Origin: Gallionellaceae bacterium
Lineage (GTDB): Bacteria; Pseudomonadota; Gammaproteobacteria; Burkholderiales; Gallionellaceae
DNA length: 43,320 bases
Reading direction: 5' to 3'
Assembly: GCA_008080515.1 (NCBI GenBank)
Contig: VIKH01000011.1
Location: 1 to 43,320, forward strand
Positions 35,419 through 43,320 of the stretch are shown here, one piece after another. Under the pieces are notes generated by a model. That model saw only the letters and a program-made list of their open reading frames with translations. It made no database searches and had not been told where the DNA came from. Made by a program: the position numbers and the translations under genes. Position 1 is the stretch's first letter. Each line of letters begins with the position of its first letter.

Positions 35419-37416
35419 TTATGGGGGACTTGTTCGGCTTTTCGACATGACGCGATTCTTTGCTTTGCCTATCACGTGCATCTCACATTTCCTGCAGTCG
35501 AATTCCAGCCTCAGCTTCTCGCTGCCGTTGACCAGCGTCATCGGCTCGGCGCGCACCTCCCCCTGCACGCCGGTTACACCCTTTGCCTGTTTCGGGCACA
35601 GGCTTAACGAGTAGCGGATGCAGTGGCGCGTGATCATCAGCGAGGCCTCGCCCGTCATTTCGTGCGCTTCGTAGGCGGCCTCGATCAGTTTCACGCCATG
35701 TCTGGCGTAGAAAGCGCGAGCCGCCGTGTTATAGACGTTGGCGAGGTAAGAGAGGGATTCTTCCGGGTAGCTGGCGGGCGGTTCCACAACCGCCTTGCGC
35801 GGCGGTCTGGTATATGCGCTGGCGCGCGCCGCTTCGAGTTTTTCCACCGTGTCGCGGCGCAGTTTGTTGAGAATAGAGCCAGGAATGAACCGGGGTTGAA
35901 TCCAGTTAACCGTGAGGCCGTTCAATTCAAAGTCGGTACTGCCGAAGCGGTCAAGCTGTACGCGAAGGTTATTTTCGGCTTCCGCCGGGTGCTGCGCGTG
36001 CTGTTTTTCCAGGACGACACTACCGGTCGCCGCGATGCCATCTTCATCTTGCAGCGTAAGCGAGAAACCATCGTTGATGTCAAGTTCGCGCAGCGAATCG
36101 TTTGCTCCCTCTCCCGCCGGGAGAGGGATGGGGTGAGGGAGGCGCACAGCGCCAGTTTCGGAAAATACCGCACTGATACCGATCTTGCGCCCGGCGGACG
36201 TTTTGGCAAGCGCCTGCTCCCACGCGTGGTCGCTGTTGCGGCTGACCAGGGTGCCGACGCGCAACCCTGCCAGCTCAAAAATCTTTTCATTTGGCCATAC
36301 GCGCCACACGCGCCCCATCTGCTGCACGCTGTTCGCACGGATGCCGCGTACTTCGCGCTTGTGCTGGTAGTTGAGGCCATCGCCGTTGGCCAGTGTTTCG
36401 CCCGCCTCGATCTCGAACCAGCCGGTGCCGATCTCCGTTATTGGGCCGAGCGGGGTACCGGTGAAGGCAGGCGTATCGAACGAGCCGATATCGGCTTTGC
36501 GGCCTTGTGAAAAATAATCCGTTGCTCCGCGATGAAAAGTCTTGTCCGGATCGGGCGCAAACAGCAGCCGGGTTTTGCCGCTCGATGCGGCGGCGAGTTC
36601 GGGCCGCTCTTCGAGAATTTCGTCGAGCAGCCTGCGGTAATGGCCGGTGATGTTCTTGACGTAGGGCGCATCCTTGTAGCGCCCCTCGATCTTGAAGCTG
36701 CGCACGCCCGCATCAATGAGCGCGCGCAGGTTGTCGCTCTGGTTGTTATCTTTCAGCGACAGCAGGTGTTTCTCGAACGCGACGACGCGCCCCTGCGCAT
36801 CTTGCAGCGTGTAAGGCAGGCGGCAGGCCTGCGAGCAGTCGCCCCGGTTGGCGCTGCGACCGGTGTGCGCGTGGCTGATGTAGCACTGCCCGGAATAGGC
36901 CACGCACAGCGCGCCGTGGATAAAGTGTTCGAGTACGGTGTCGGCGGGCACGGCGGCGCGCACTCGCGCGATCTCGCCTATCGTCAGCTCGCGCGCCAGC
37001 ACCAGTTGCGAGAAACCCACATCAGCGAGGAAGCGCGCTTTCTCCGGCGTGCGGATGTCGCATTGGGTGGAAGCATGCAGCGCGATGGGCGGCAGATCGA
37101 GTTCCAGCAGCCCCATGTCCTGCACGATCAGCGCATCCGCTCCCGCGTCGTAACATTCGTAAACAAGTCTGCGCGCGGCCTCCAGCTCGGAGTCGTGCAG
37201 GATAGTGTTGAGCGCGACATAGATGCGCGCGCGGAAGCGGTGCGCGAATTCCGCCAGCGCGGCGATGTCGCCCACCGGGTTGCCCGCCTTGTCGCGCGCG
37301 CCGAAGGCCGGGCCGCCGATATACACCGCGTCCGCGCCGTGCAGGATCGCCTCGCGACCGATGGCCGCAGTTTTTGCCGGTGCGAGCAGCTCAATGAATG
37401 ATGTGCTTTTAGACAT
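35419..37416 (-). CDS. rlhA: U32-family 23S rRNA hydroxylase-type protein RlhA
   Basis: This 665-residue protein resembles RlhA/YdcP, which makes 5-hydroxycytidine in 23S rRNA. The N-terminal U32 domain has LLAPAKTAAIGREAILHGAD, LHASTQCDIRTPEKARFL and LEHFIHGALCVAYSGQCYIS. Its Cys set continues with NRGDCSQACRLPY. A DUF3656 collagenase-like domain follows. The C-terminal end has another Cys group (CRKCEMHVIG). An in-frame palindromic repeat encodes LPHPIPLPAGEGAN near residue 434, between domains. ATG 37416 is preferred over a TTG at 37425. Confidence 0.82.
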   Translation of the reverse strand: MSKSTSFIELLAPAKTAAIGREAILHGADAVYIGGPAFGARDKAGNPVGDIAALAEFAHRFRARIYVALNTILHDSELEAARRLVYECYDAGADALIVQDMGLLELDLPPIALHASTQCDIRTPEKARFLADVGFSQLVLARELTIGEIARVRAAVPADTVLEHFIHGALCVAYSGQCYISHAHTGRSANRGDCSQACRLPYTLQDAQGRVVAFEKHLLSLKDNNQSDNLRALIDAGVRSFKIEGRYKDAPYVKNITGHYRRLLDEILEERPELAAASSGKTRLLFAPDPDKTFHRGATDYFSQGRKADIGSFDTPAFTGTPLGPITEIGTGWFEIEAGETLANGDGLNYQHKREVRGIRANSVQQMGRVWRVWPNEKIFELAGLRVGTLVSRNSDHAWEQALAKTSAGRKIGISAVFSETGAVRLPHPIPLPAGEGANDSLRELDINDGFSLTLQDEDGIAATGSVVLEKQHAQHPAEAENNLRVQLDRFGSTDFELNGLTVNWIQPRFIPGSILNKLRRDTVEKLEAARASAYTRPPRKAVVEPPASYPEESLSYLANVYNTAARAFYARHGVKLIEAAYEAHEMTGEASLMITRHCIRYSLSLCPKQAKGVTGVQGEVRAEPMTLVNGSEKLRLEFDCRKCEMHVIGKAKNRVMSKSRTSPP
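36107..36127. repeat. REP-like hairpin inside the rlhA coding sequence
   Basis: CCCTCTCCC (36107-36115) and GGGAGAGGG (36119-36127) form a perfect 9-base stem with a 3-base loop, followed by ATGGGGTGAGGG. This is the common proteobacterial intergenic repeat usually read as PHPNPLPRGEG when it falls inside a gene. Here it keeps the rlhA frame open. Confidence 0.75.
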
Positions 37417-37574
37417 GCAGTGCAATTATATCGGACGCGGCAAAGAAACCGGTGCCGGGATTTTCTTCCAAAATTACAGCGGCAGATTTATTGCGACGCA
37501 TTCTGTCGTACCCCTGCCTTAACATTCCTTCCCATCACATTGCGCCCCGTTCACGGAGGCAAGGAGAGGAAAGA

Positions 37575-39470
37575 TTGGAAGAGACTATAGAAACAGTAGA
37601 AAAATGGGCTGCGGAAGTCTGGAAAGAGCCGCCGGTTTTCAAGCCGGATAACGATGGCGGATCGGGCACGCTGAAATTCAAATATGCCAGCAAATGCGGC
37701 GATCTGGACGGTTATCTGGAGGCCGGCAACTCCGGGGACACGATCGTCCTGCACCTGTATGCGCCGGGCGCTATTCCGGAAAGAAAACTCGCGCCGGCGA
37801 TGGATGCCGTTGCCGCGATCAATCAGGGCATGTCCGTCGGGAACGTCGAAATCGTGCGCAAGAAAGAGAACTGGTTCCGGTTCCGCGCCGGCATGAACGT
37901 GGAAGGCGGCAAACTTTCAACCGCCATGCTCGACAACCTGCTGGACCTGGCCGTCGCCACCATCGAGCAATACTATCCGGCGATGCTTTCCATCTGCTTT
38001 GCAGGCATGGCCCCCAAACGGGCGATTGCCGAAGCTGGCGGGGAAAAACCCGGCGATGACTGGATAGGCGATGAAATCGCCGGGGCGGATGCAGGCGAGC
38101 TGCTGCCGTCTGGCGAGGCCGCGCCATCACCCGTCTTGTCCGCGTGGGCCAAAGAATTGGCCGATGCCATTTCCGGTGAAGCGGACACCAACACCTGGCG
38201 GGCTATAGGCTGCGGTGCAGTGGTCACGCACGACGACATGGATCGCGCCCGCGAGATGCTGCGCCGGGCCGCAACCGAAGCCAACATGCGCTTCGTGCGC
38301 ATCGAATCGGGCGACGTGCTGGATATTCCGCTGGGCGCGGCAGACCCGTTCGCAAATGCCGCGCCGATACTGGTCTATCTGGAGCCGGGCCAATGGATGG
38401 GAAAGATAGGCGATGGCGCAAGCAGCGAAGAAGCGGACAGAATCCGCGGGTTCAGAATGTTGCTTGCCGCATGTATGGGCGCGTTTGACCCGGAACATCC
38501 GGTAATCTATGCGACTTCCGCATACTCGCTCGAGGATGTCTCGCCTGCCCTGCGCAAGCGCGGGTTTTTTGATCGCTACTTCCACGTTCCGAAATTGCCC
38601 CCGGACATACTGGGCAAGGAATTCATCGCCCTGTTCGGCCCGGATAATTGCGATGCCTCGATTACCGGCTTTCCAGGCAAGGTGGGAAAGCTGCTCGGGA
38701 ACGAATTTGACAGCGGGCGCCTGCGTAGTCTTGCGGCGCTGAACACGGCCAGGCTGGTCAAGCGCGAAAGCCGCAAGCTGAACTTCCTCGACCTGGTGGA
38801 TATGGCGGCAGCCGGGCTGGGGGATTCCGACGAAGCGGCCAGAGACAACGAAGTGCTGCTGCGCCACACCGCAATCCACGAGGCGGGGCACGCGGCGATG
38901 GCCCTGCTCGACTCCAACGGCAAGAATGCCCCCGAGTATTCCACCATCGTTGCGCGCAAGGATTTCAATGGCGTGGTGGTCGAGTCCATGTCCTACAGCT
39001 TTGCCAGGGGAGGCTTGTTCACCTATGCGGACTTTCGCCACAAGATTCGCGTCTCGCTGGCCGGGCGCGCGGCCGAAGAAGTTGCCCTGGGCCTTGACTG
39101 GATTTCCGACGGATCAAGCGCCGACCTGGAAAGCTGCTCGAAGCTGGCTTCCAGAGCGTTTGCTTTCTGGGGTTTCGCGCCCGGCATGGGCGATGCGGAA
39201 ACTTCCGCCAGCAACCTTGCCGTGATAGTGGGCGATGCCAGCCCCAGCGAAAACCTGCATAACGAAACCCTGGTGCGCAAATTCCTGGCGGACGAATACC
39301 GGGCCACCGTCAAGACTCTCACCGGGAATCGCGCCCTGCTCGATGCCATCGCAGGCCGATTGATCCGGGATTCGATGCTCGACCAGGGCGAGATCGCGGA
39401 ACTGTATGCGGCCCATCTCCCGGAACGGCTCTCTACAAGAACCGCCGCGCGAACTCGCCGGGAGCGATGA
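37575..39470 (+). CDS. FtsH-like M41 metalloprotease with YbjN-like N-terminus and degenerate AAA domain
   Basis: This is a 631-residue protein. Residues about 1-140 resemble the YbjN fold. About 170-410 follow the AAA+ order of FtsH, but the P-loop is replaced (VVTHDDMDRAREMLRRAATE) and Walker B reads ILVYLEPGQ. Sensor-1 and arginine-finger-like parts remain (VIYATSAYSLEDVSPALRKR, then GFFDRYF). The M41 peptidase is intact: HEAGH at 435-439 and D517 in SDGSSADLES as the likely third zinc ligand. No membrane helix is seen. I start it at TTG 37575, 4 bases after an AGGAGAGGAAAG ribosome site; the upstream extension to 37452 is AT-rich and unlike protein. It converges on the PIN gene, overlapping by 38 bases. 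Confidence 0.75.
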   Translation: MEETIETVEKWAAEVWKEPPVFKPDNDGGSGTLKFKYASKCGDLDGYLEAGNSGDTIVLHLYAPGAIPERKLAPAMDAVAAINQGMSVGNVEIVRKKENWFRFRAGMNVEGGKLSTAMLDNLLDLAVATIEQYYPAMLSICFAGMAPKRAIAEAGGEKPGDDWIGDEIAGADAGELLPSGEAAPSPVLSAWAKELADAISGEADTNTWRAIGCGAVVTHDDMDRAREMLRRAATEANMRFVRIESGDVLDIPLGAADPFANAAPILVYLEPGQWMGKIGDGASSEEADRIRGFRMLLAACMGAFDPEHPVIYATSAYSLEDVSPALRKRGFFDRYFHVPKLPPDILGKEFIALFGPDNCDASITGFPGKVGKLLGNEFDSGRLRSLAALNTARLVKRESRKLNFLDLVDMAAAGLGDSDEAARDNEVLLRHTAIHEAGHAAMALLDSNGKNAPEYSTIVARKDFNGVVVESMSYSFARGGLFTYADFRHKIRVSLAGRAAEEVALGLDWISDGSSADLESCSKLASRAFAFWGFAPGMGDAETSASNLAVIVGDASPSENLHNETLVRKFLADEYRATVKTLTGNRALLDAIAGRLIRDSMLDQGEIAELYAAHLPERLSTRTAARTRRER

Positions 39471-39843
39471 TGGGATATTGCCCGGATAACCCGTCGAAAT
39501 CCCCGTCGCCGGTTATCAGCCAATCGGACTTGCTGGCGATCAGGGTTGCCAGCAAATGGTTGTCGTTCGGATCGGCGGGAACATCGGCCACGATGTCGGC
39601 AATATGCGCCATCTCTCCTTCAAACCGCAGCAGCACAATGTAGCGTGAGATAAGCTCGTCATCCCAGCCCAGCCGCCTCCTGATCTTCGGGTAGGCCAGC
39701 ACGCGGGCAATCTCCTCCAGCATCGGCTCGGAAAAAACCAGCCCGAAATTCCGCTTGCGCCATGCCGCGACGATTCTGCCGGGCGTGCTGTCCGGCAACA
39801 TCAGCCCGGACAGCAACACATTGGTATCGAGGACAACGCGCAA
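39433..39843 (-). CDS. PIN-domain toxin of a type II toxin-antitoxin pair
   Basis: This 136-residue PIN-fold ribonuclease is of the COG1569 type. The acidic centre is visible: VLDTNVLLSGL at the N-terminus (D6), E near 43 in SEPMLEEIARVL, and PNDNHLLATLIASKSDWLIT followed by GDGDF toward the C-terminus. It probably cleaves RNA (target unknown) and is neutralised by the protein encoded 2 bases upstream. Its 3' end overlaps that of the M41-like protease gene on the other strand. Confidence 0.85.
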   Translation of the reverse strand: MRVVLDTNVLLSGLMLPDSTPGRIVAAWRKRNFGLVFSEPMLEEIARVLAYPKIRRRLGWDDELISRYIVLLRFEGEMAHIADIVADVPADPNDNHLLATLIASKSDWLITGDGDFDGLSGQYPIIAPGEFARRFL

Positions 39844-39845
39844 GA

Positions 39846-40115
39846 TCAGCGCTTTCTTGCAGCGGCAACGGCCTTTGCGATTTCCTTCTCGGCAACCTCG
39901 ACGGGTTCGCCCTGATAGGCTTTTGCCAAATCTGAAGTCAGGCGGTCAAACTCGGCGCGCATCATGCGTATCTTGTCGAACAGCGCGACATCCACTATCG
40001 CGGCGACAGGCTTGCCGCCCTTGGTGATGAGCACCTGATCCTGCCGGTATTGAATCTCGTTCAACAATTCGCCCAGGTTCTGCCGGACAGTCATCGCGGT
40101 CGCTTCTCGAATCAT
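39846..40115 (-). CDS. Phd/YefM-type antitoxin
   Basis: This 89-residue protein has the Phd/YefM N-terminal DNA-binding fold: IREATAMTVRQNLGELLNEI followed by QYRQDQVLITKGGKPVAAIVD. A C-terminal helical tail rich in Lys and Glu probably wraps the toxin. A GAGG ribosome site favours ATG 40115; a GTG at 40124 is in frame. It precedes the PIN toxin by 2 bases, the usual order, and is expected to repress its own operon. Confidence 0.87.
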   Translation of the reverse strand: MIREATAMTVRQNLGELLNEIQYRQDQVLITKGGKPVAAIVDVALFDKIRMMRAEFDRLTSDLAKAYQGEPVEVAEKEIAKAVAAARKR

Positions 40116-40253
40116 GGCAATCACCTCAATTGATATGGTCAGTGCAGTCTATTCCCATCTTGAACGCTTGTCCAACTCCGATTGGCGCGACTCAACCTGT
40201 CGCAGCGCCGTGGACAATGGGCCTTGTGCCGGCTGCGGCGCAACAGCGGCAGA

Positions 40254-40376
40254 TGTAGGGTGGATAAGCCCCCGCAAGGGGGACGCTGTGGTTGCCTCGA
40301 AGAGGTTCTCGCCCCCTGTGGGGGTAAGGGGGCTGAAGCCCAACAACCACGTAGCGCGCAACGCGAATCCACCAAT
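40254..40376. repeat. Palindromic repeat with TGTAGGGTGGAT ... ATCCACC ends
   Basis: The ends GGTGGAT and ATCCACC are inverted, GTGGTTG (near 40288) pairs with CAACCAC (near 40343), and CCCCCGCAAGGGGG forms an inner hairpin. It shares the TGTAGGG end with the repeat at 26300. It lies in the 40116-40439 gap, which otherwise holds only the antitoxin promoter region. Confidence 0.65.
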
Positions 40377-40439
40377 ACGGAGGCCGTCAGCCGCAACCCG
40401 GCGGGAAATCGTAATCACTATCGAGAAAGGTTAAAAACC

Positions 40440-40688
40440 ATGAGCAGGATATTTTTGTCGTGCGCGCTGGCATTGCCGCTTCTGGCCGGATGCGGGAAAA
40501 CCATCCCCGAGTGCGGCGAGCCGCAGGTTCAAACCTTGTTGGGCGAGGTGCTGAAAGAAGCTGACACATCCGAATTTTTGAATGCGATGAAAGCGGAAAT
40601 CCCCGGCGCGGTCAATCCTGCGGGCGGGTTCACTTACTGGAGCATCGTGAGCGCGGCTTCTACAGTCAGCCTTGTTAGCGCCGATTGA
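40440..40688 (+). pseudogene. Lipoprotein gene truncated by the IS21-family insertion
   Basis: The frame starts MSRIFLSCALALPLLAGCGK, with a signal peptide and LLAGC lipobox (Cys18 would be lipidated). A short mature region follows, with a CGEPQ segment and FLNAMKAEIPGAV. From about residue 78 the codons come from the insertion-sequence end, giving a stop at 40688 after about 5 foreign residues. The native C-terminus is lost. The function is unknown; a stretch of similar size occurs in small envelope lipoproteins. Confidence 0.65.
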
Positions 40689-40832
40689 ATATTGACCCAC
40701 CCTGCCGATTGAATATTGACCCAGGACGGGTAGCTGTTTATTGAATCAACAACTGTGGCTAAGTGTACCAAATAAGTGCCGGGGAATTCGCAAAGGATGA
40801 ATTCCGTAGCGAAATCCCCGGCATGCACCAGA

Positions 40833-41636
40833 TTAGAATGGCTCGTCAGATTTTGCTGCTTTACCTCCCTTCCGTGTTTGCTCCCGCGACTTGATACGTG
40901 ACTTTGCGGCCACGCTGCTGTGCTGGAACCGGAACGAATCGTTGCCCGTCTCCACGATATGGCAGTGATGAGTAAGCCGATCCAGTAGCGCCGTAGTCAT
41001 CTTGGCATCACCGAATACGCTGGACCATTCGGAGAAGCTCAGGTTCGTGGTGATGATCACGCTGGTGCGCTCGTACAGCTTGGACAGCAGATGAAACAGC
41101 AAGGCGCCACCGGCTTGGCTGAACGGCAGATAGCCAAGCTCATCGAGGATGATGAGATCCATGCGCATCAGCGACAGCGCAGTCCGCCCAGCACGACCAT
41201 CGTGCTTCTCCCGCTCCAGAACATTGACCAGGTCAACCGTGGAATAGAAGCGCACCCGCTTGCCCTGTGAAGCAATGCCGGACACAGCGATGGCGGTGGC
41301 CAAATGCGTCTTGCCGGTGCCAGGTCCCCCGATGAACACAGCGTTCTGTGCCGTATCGGTAAATGACATCGTCGCCAGCTGCTTGACCAGGTGCTTGTCC
41401 ACAGGGGAAACGTCGAAGTCAAACCCGGCCAGATCACGATGCACCGGAAACTTGGCCGCCTTCATTTGGTGGCTCACTGATCTCATGGCCCGATCCGTAT
41501 GCTCGGATTGCAGCAGGTGTTCGATCAACCATCTCGATGATTCCGTTGACGTCGCACCTTGGGCCATCAAATCCGTCCAGGCACCGGCCATGCCGTGCAG
41601 CCGCAATTCCTTGAGTTCGGCCATGACATCACGCAT
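40833..41636 (-). CDS. istB: IS21 helper ATPase IstB
   Basis: This 267-residue AAA+ protein assists the transposase in target selection. Walker [18 protein letters not shown], Walker [14 protein letters not shown] and [11 protein letters not shown] with [11 protein letters not shown] mark it as IstB/DnaC-like. ATG 41636 is chosen because GAGGAGG lies just upstream and it overlaps the istA stop by 8 bases, giving coupled translation. A TTG at 41651 is also in frame. Confidence 0.93.
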   Translation of the reverse strand: MRDVMAELKELRLHGMAGAWTDLMAQGATSTESSRWLIEHLLQSEHTDRAMRSVSHQMKAAKFPVHRDLAGFDFDVSPVDKHLVKQLATMSFTDTAQNAVFIGGPGTGKTHLATAIAVSGIASQGKRVRFYSTVDLVNVLEREKHDGRAGRTALSLMRMDLIILDELGYLPFSQAGGALLFHLLSKLYERTSVIITTNLSFSEWSSVFGDAKMTTALLDRLTHHCHIVETGNDSFRFQHSSVAAKSRIKSREQTRKGGKAAKSDEPF

Positions 41637-43149
41637 GGTTGGCCTCCTCAACGTCGGTCACCACTTCGTCAATATCCCGCAGGTCGTCATAACGGCCGGT
41701 GTTGGCCATCGGCGCTTCCTTGAGTTGCAGGCTCGTCTCGACGCACGGCGGCGGCGGACTGGAATTGAGCCGCGCCAACACATTGAGGACATGCTCGGCG
41801 CTGAGCGCGCCGGATTCGATCACCAGCTCCACGGCCACCAACACCGCATCCAGCCCGGCGGTGGGTACAGCCGCCAGTACCTGTGCCAGGATCCGGTCAC
41901 CCCCCGCGTGACGCATCAGGCCCAGCCTCAGTTGTTTGAGCGGCGCCGGCATGTCGGCGAATGGGGCGCCGTTCCGGAGTGCGCCCGGTTTGCGCTCCAC
42001 CAGCGGGATGTAGTGTTGCCAGTCGTAGCAGATATGGTCACGTTCGGTCAGCCGGTCATGGCTGGCGACAACGGCATCTCCTGCCACCACCACAACCCAG
42101 TTCGGATAGAGCCGGGTGCTGACCATCCGGCCTGCCAACTCACACGGCACCGAGTAATGGTTTCGATGTACGTTGATCAGGCACGTACTGGATACCCGGG
42201 ACAGTTTCTCCACATAGCCGTCAAACGGGGTAGGCATGGGCATCATCTGGGCGCGTTCCTGCTCCAGCATTTCTGCCACGCTGAATTCCTTGTAATCGGG
42301 ATGGCGCAACTCGTTCCACAGGGATCGGCAACGCTCGCCCAACCATGCATTGAGTTCGGCGAACGAGCCAAACCGTTGGCCCTGCGCATCCAGCCAGATG
42401 CGCCGACGACTATCCTGGACGCTCTTCTCCACCACCCCCTTCTCCCAGCCGGAGGCCACGTTGCAGAAGTCGGCGTCAAACAGGTAGTGCGCGCACATCA
42501 CGGCAAAGCGCGCATTGACCACGCGCCCACGGCCTTTGTTGACGCGGTCGACAGCCGTCTTCATGTTGTCGTAGATGCCGCGCCGGGGGATGCCGCCTAA
42601 CGCGGTGAAGGAACGGGTGTGGGCATCGAACAGCATCTCGTGCCCCTGGCTCGGATAGGCTACCAGCCAGAAAGCCCGGCTGGCGCACAGCTTGAGGTGC
42701 GATACCTGCATGCGCCGGTAGATGCCGCCGATGACCAGGCCCTCTTCGCTCCAGTCAAACTGAAACGCTTCGCCCAACTCGAACTTCAGCGGCACCAAGG
42801 CATGCGGGGTTTTACTTGCACGACCGCGCCAGTCGCGGATGAAAGCGGTGAGCTGGCTATAACCGCCTACATAACCTTCCGCCTTGATTCGCGCAAACAG
42901 ATCCTTGGCAGTGCGCCTGTTCTGCCTGGCACGGAGGGAATCGGCCTTGAGAGCTTGCTCCAACACCTCGTGGAATGCGGCAAGTTTGCCAGGCTCCGTT
43001 TTCCTGCGGTACGTTGGCGCCGCCGCTTCCTTGGAGCTTCTGAGCCATTTGCGTATCGTGTTGCGCGACAAGCCTGTGCGCTTCGTTATTTCATGCAGCG
43101 ACAGCTTGTCGCGTAAATACATCCGTCGAATCTTTCCAAACATTTCCAT
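41629..43149 (-). CDS. istA: IS21 transposase IstA
   Basis: This 506-residue DDE transposase has an N-terminal helix-turn-helix ([22 protein letters not shown]). The catalytic core carries D in [11 protein letters not shown] in [10 protein letters not shown] and E in [13 protein letters not shown]-terminal Mu-type barrel contains [13 protein letters not shown]. It appears complete. ATG 43149 follows an AAGGTG ribosome site; a GTG at 43158 is in frame. With istB it makes an intact mobile unit. Confidence 0.93.
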   Translation of the reverse strand: MEMFGKIRRMYLRDKLSLHEITKRTGLSRNTIRKWLRSSKEAAAPTYRRKTEPGKLAAFHEVLEQALKADSLRARQNRRTAKDLFARIKAEGYVGGYSQLTAFIRDWRGRASKTPHALVPLKFELGEAFQFDWSEEGLVIGGIYRRMQVSHLKLCASRAFWLVAYPSQGHEMLFDAHTRSFTALGGIPRRGIYDNMKTAVDRVNKGRGRVVNARFAVMCAHYLFDADFCNVASGWEKGVVEKSVQDSRRRIWLDAQGQRFGSFAELNAWLGERCRSLWNELRHPDYKEFSVAEMLEQERAQMMPMPTPFDGYVEKLSRVSSTCLINVHRNHYSVPCELAGRMVSTRLYPNWVVVVAGDAVVASHDRLTERDHICYDWQHYIPLVERKPGALRNGAPFADMPAPLKQLRLGLMRHAGGDRILAQVLAAVPTAGLDAVLVAVELVIESGALSAEHVLNVLARLNSSPPPPCVETSLQLKEAPMANTGRYDDLRDIDEVVTDVEEANHA

Positions 43150-43261
43150 AGTGATCACCTTTTATCTCCCGCCTAAAAGTTAGGCAGGGCAAGTAGAACA
43201 CCTGGGTCAATTTTGGATCGGCACAACCTCTATATGTGGGTCAGTTTTCGGTCAGCGGCAA

Positions 43262-43320
43262 CAGGCGTACCTCAACGAGTTCACGTTCCGCTTCAACCGC
43301 CGCTTTTATCCCTTCAACGC
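43262..43320 (+). pseudogene. C-terminal fragment of an IS1595 (ISXO2-type) transposase, runs off the window
   Basis: Immediately after the IS21 right end, the plus-strand frame reads QAYLNEFTFRFNRRFYPFN, the typical C-terminal block of IS1595/ISXO2-type transposases. The upstream part of that gene is not on the other side of the IS21 element, so it was lost or moved. Confidence 0.55.

Larger units (their letters stand above)
40673..43263 (-). mobile_element. IS21-family insertion sequence (istA/istB)
   Basis: The element is about 2.59 kb, beginning TGTTAGCGCCGATTGAATAT on the left. The right end read inwards is TGTTGCCGCTGACCGAAAAC; about 19 of the first 28 positions match. GCCGATTGAATATTGACCCA is repeated directly at 40680 and 40704. 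A related inverted copy (TGGGTCAATTTTGGATCGGC) is at 43203 near the right end. Multiple terminal repeats and two overlapping genes are typical of IS21. No target duplication is visible at the flanks. End positions are uncertain by a few bases. Confidence 0.8.

Overview
The window reads as a chromosome segment of a betaproteobacterium, most likely of the Nitrosomonadales / Gallionellaceae type. This placement is inference from protein character and gene order (rpsU-yqeY-dnaG-rpoD, lptFG divergent from pepA, a complete cbb3 oxidase block); no rRNA is present to test it. Most genes are GC-rich. The 13.9-23.3 kb region is a mixed accessory zone, with several visibly more AT-rich genes.

Layout. 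1-5.1 kb: housekeeping genes ubiK, yifB, yicC (reverse), a PP2C phosphatase, rph and rdgB. 5.3-10.1 kb (reverse): the macromolecular-synthesis cluster rpsU-yqeY-dnaG-rpoD with a CAU-anticodon tRNA and a terminator downstream. 10.1-13.9 kb: lptG-lptF (reverse), divergent from pepA. The reading frame of pepA is broken near its 3' end.

13.9-23.3 kb: an accessory island with a defence flavour. It holds a WYL regulator behind a large inverted repeat, a 22-residue-repeat (beta-flower-like) protein, two adjacent unrecognised genes, a reader-plus-PD-(D/E)XK restriction-like enzyme between two homologous gene copies, a second PD-(D/E)XK protein, a DUF1643 protein, and a frameshifted RecB/Cas4-like plus DEDD nuclease gene.

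23.3-32.6 kb (reverse): a cytochrome cbb3 oxidase locus. ccoNOQP and a 39-residue membrane protein make the enzyme. ccoG, fixH, ccoI and ccoS supply the assembly and copper-delivery functions. An FNR-type box with a matching -10 lies upstream of ccoN. 32.6-37.4 kb: thyA, hslR, a diguanylate cyclase gene with its own perfect FNR-type box, and rlhA.

37.5-40.1 kb: an unusual soluble FtsH-like protease with a YbjN-like N-terminus and a decayed ATPase, then a PIN toxin / Phd-type antitoxin pair. 40.2-43.3 kb: a palindromic repeat, a lipoprotein gene cut by an IS21-family element (istA/istB), and the tail of an IS1595-type transposase at the window edge.

The most interesting structures are three copies of one short palindromic core, each inside a longer inverted repeat whose arms differ from locus to locus; the YbjN / dead-AAA / M41 protein; and the restriction-like gene whose ends resemble integron-cassette core sites.
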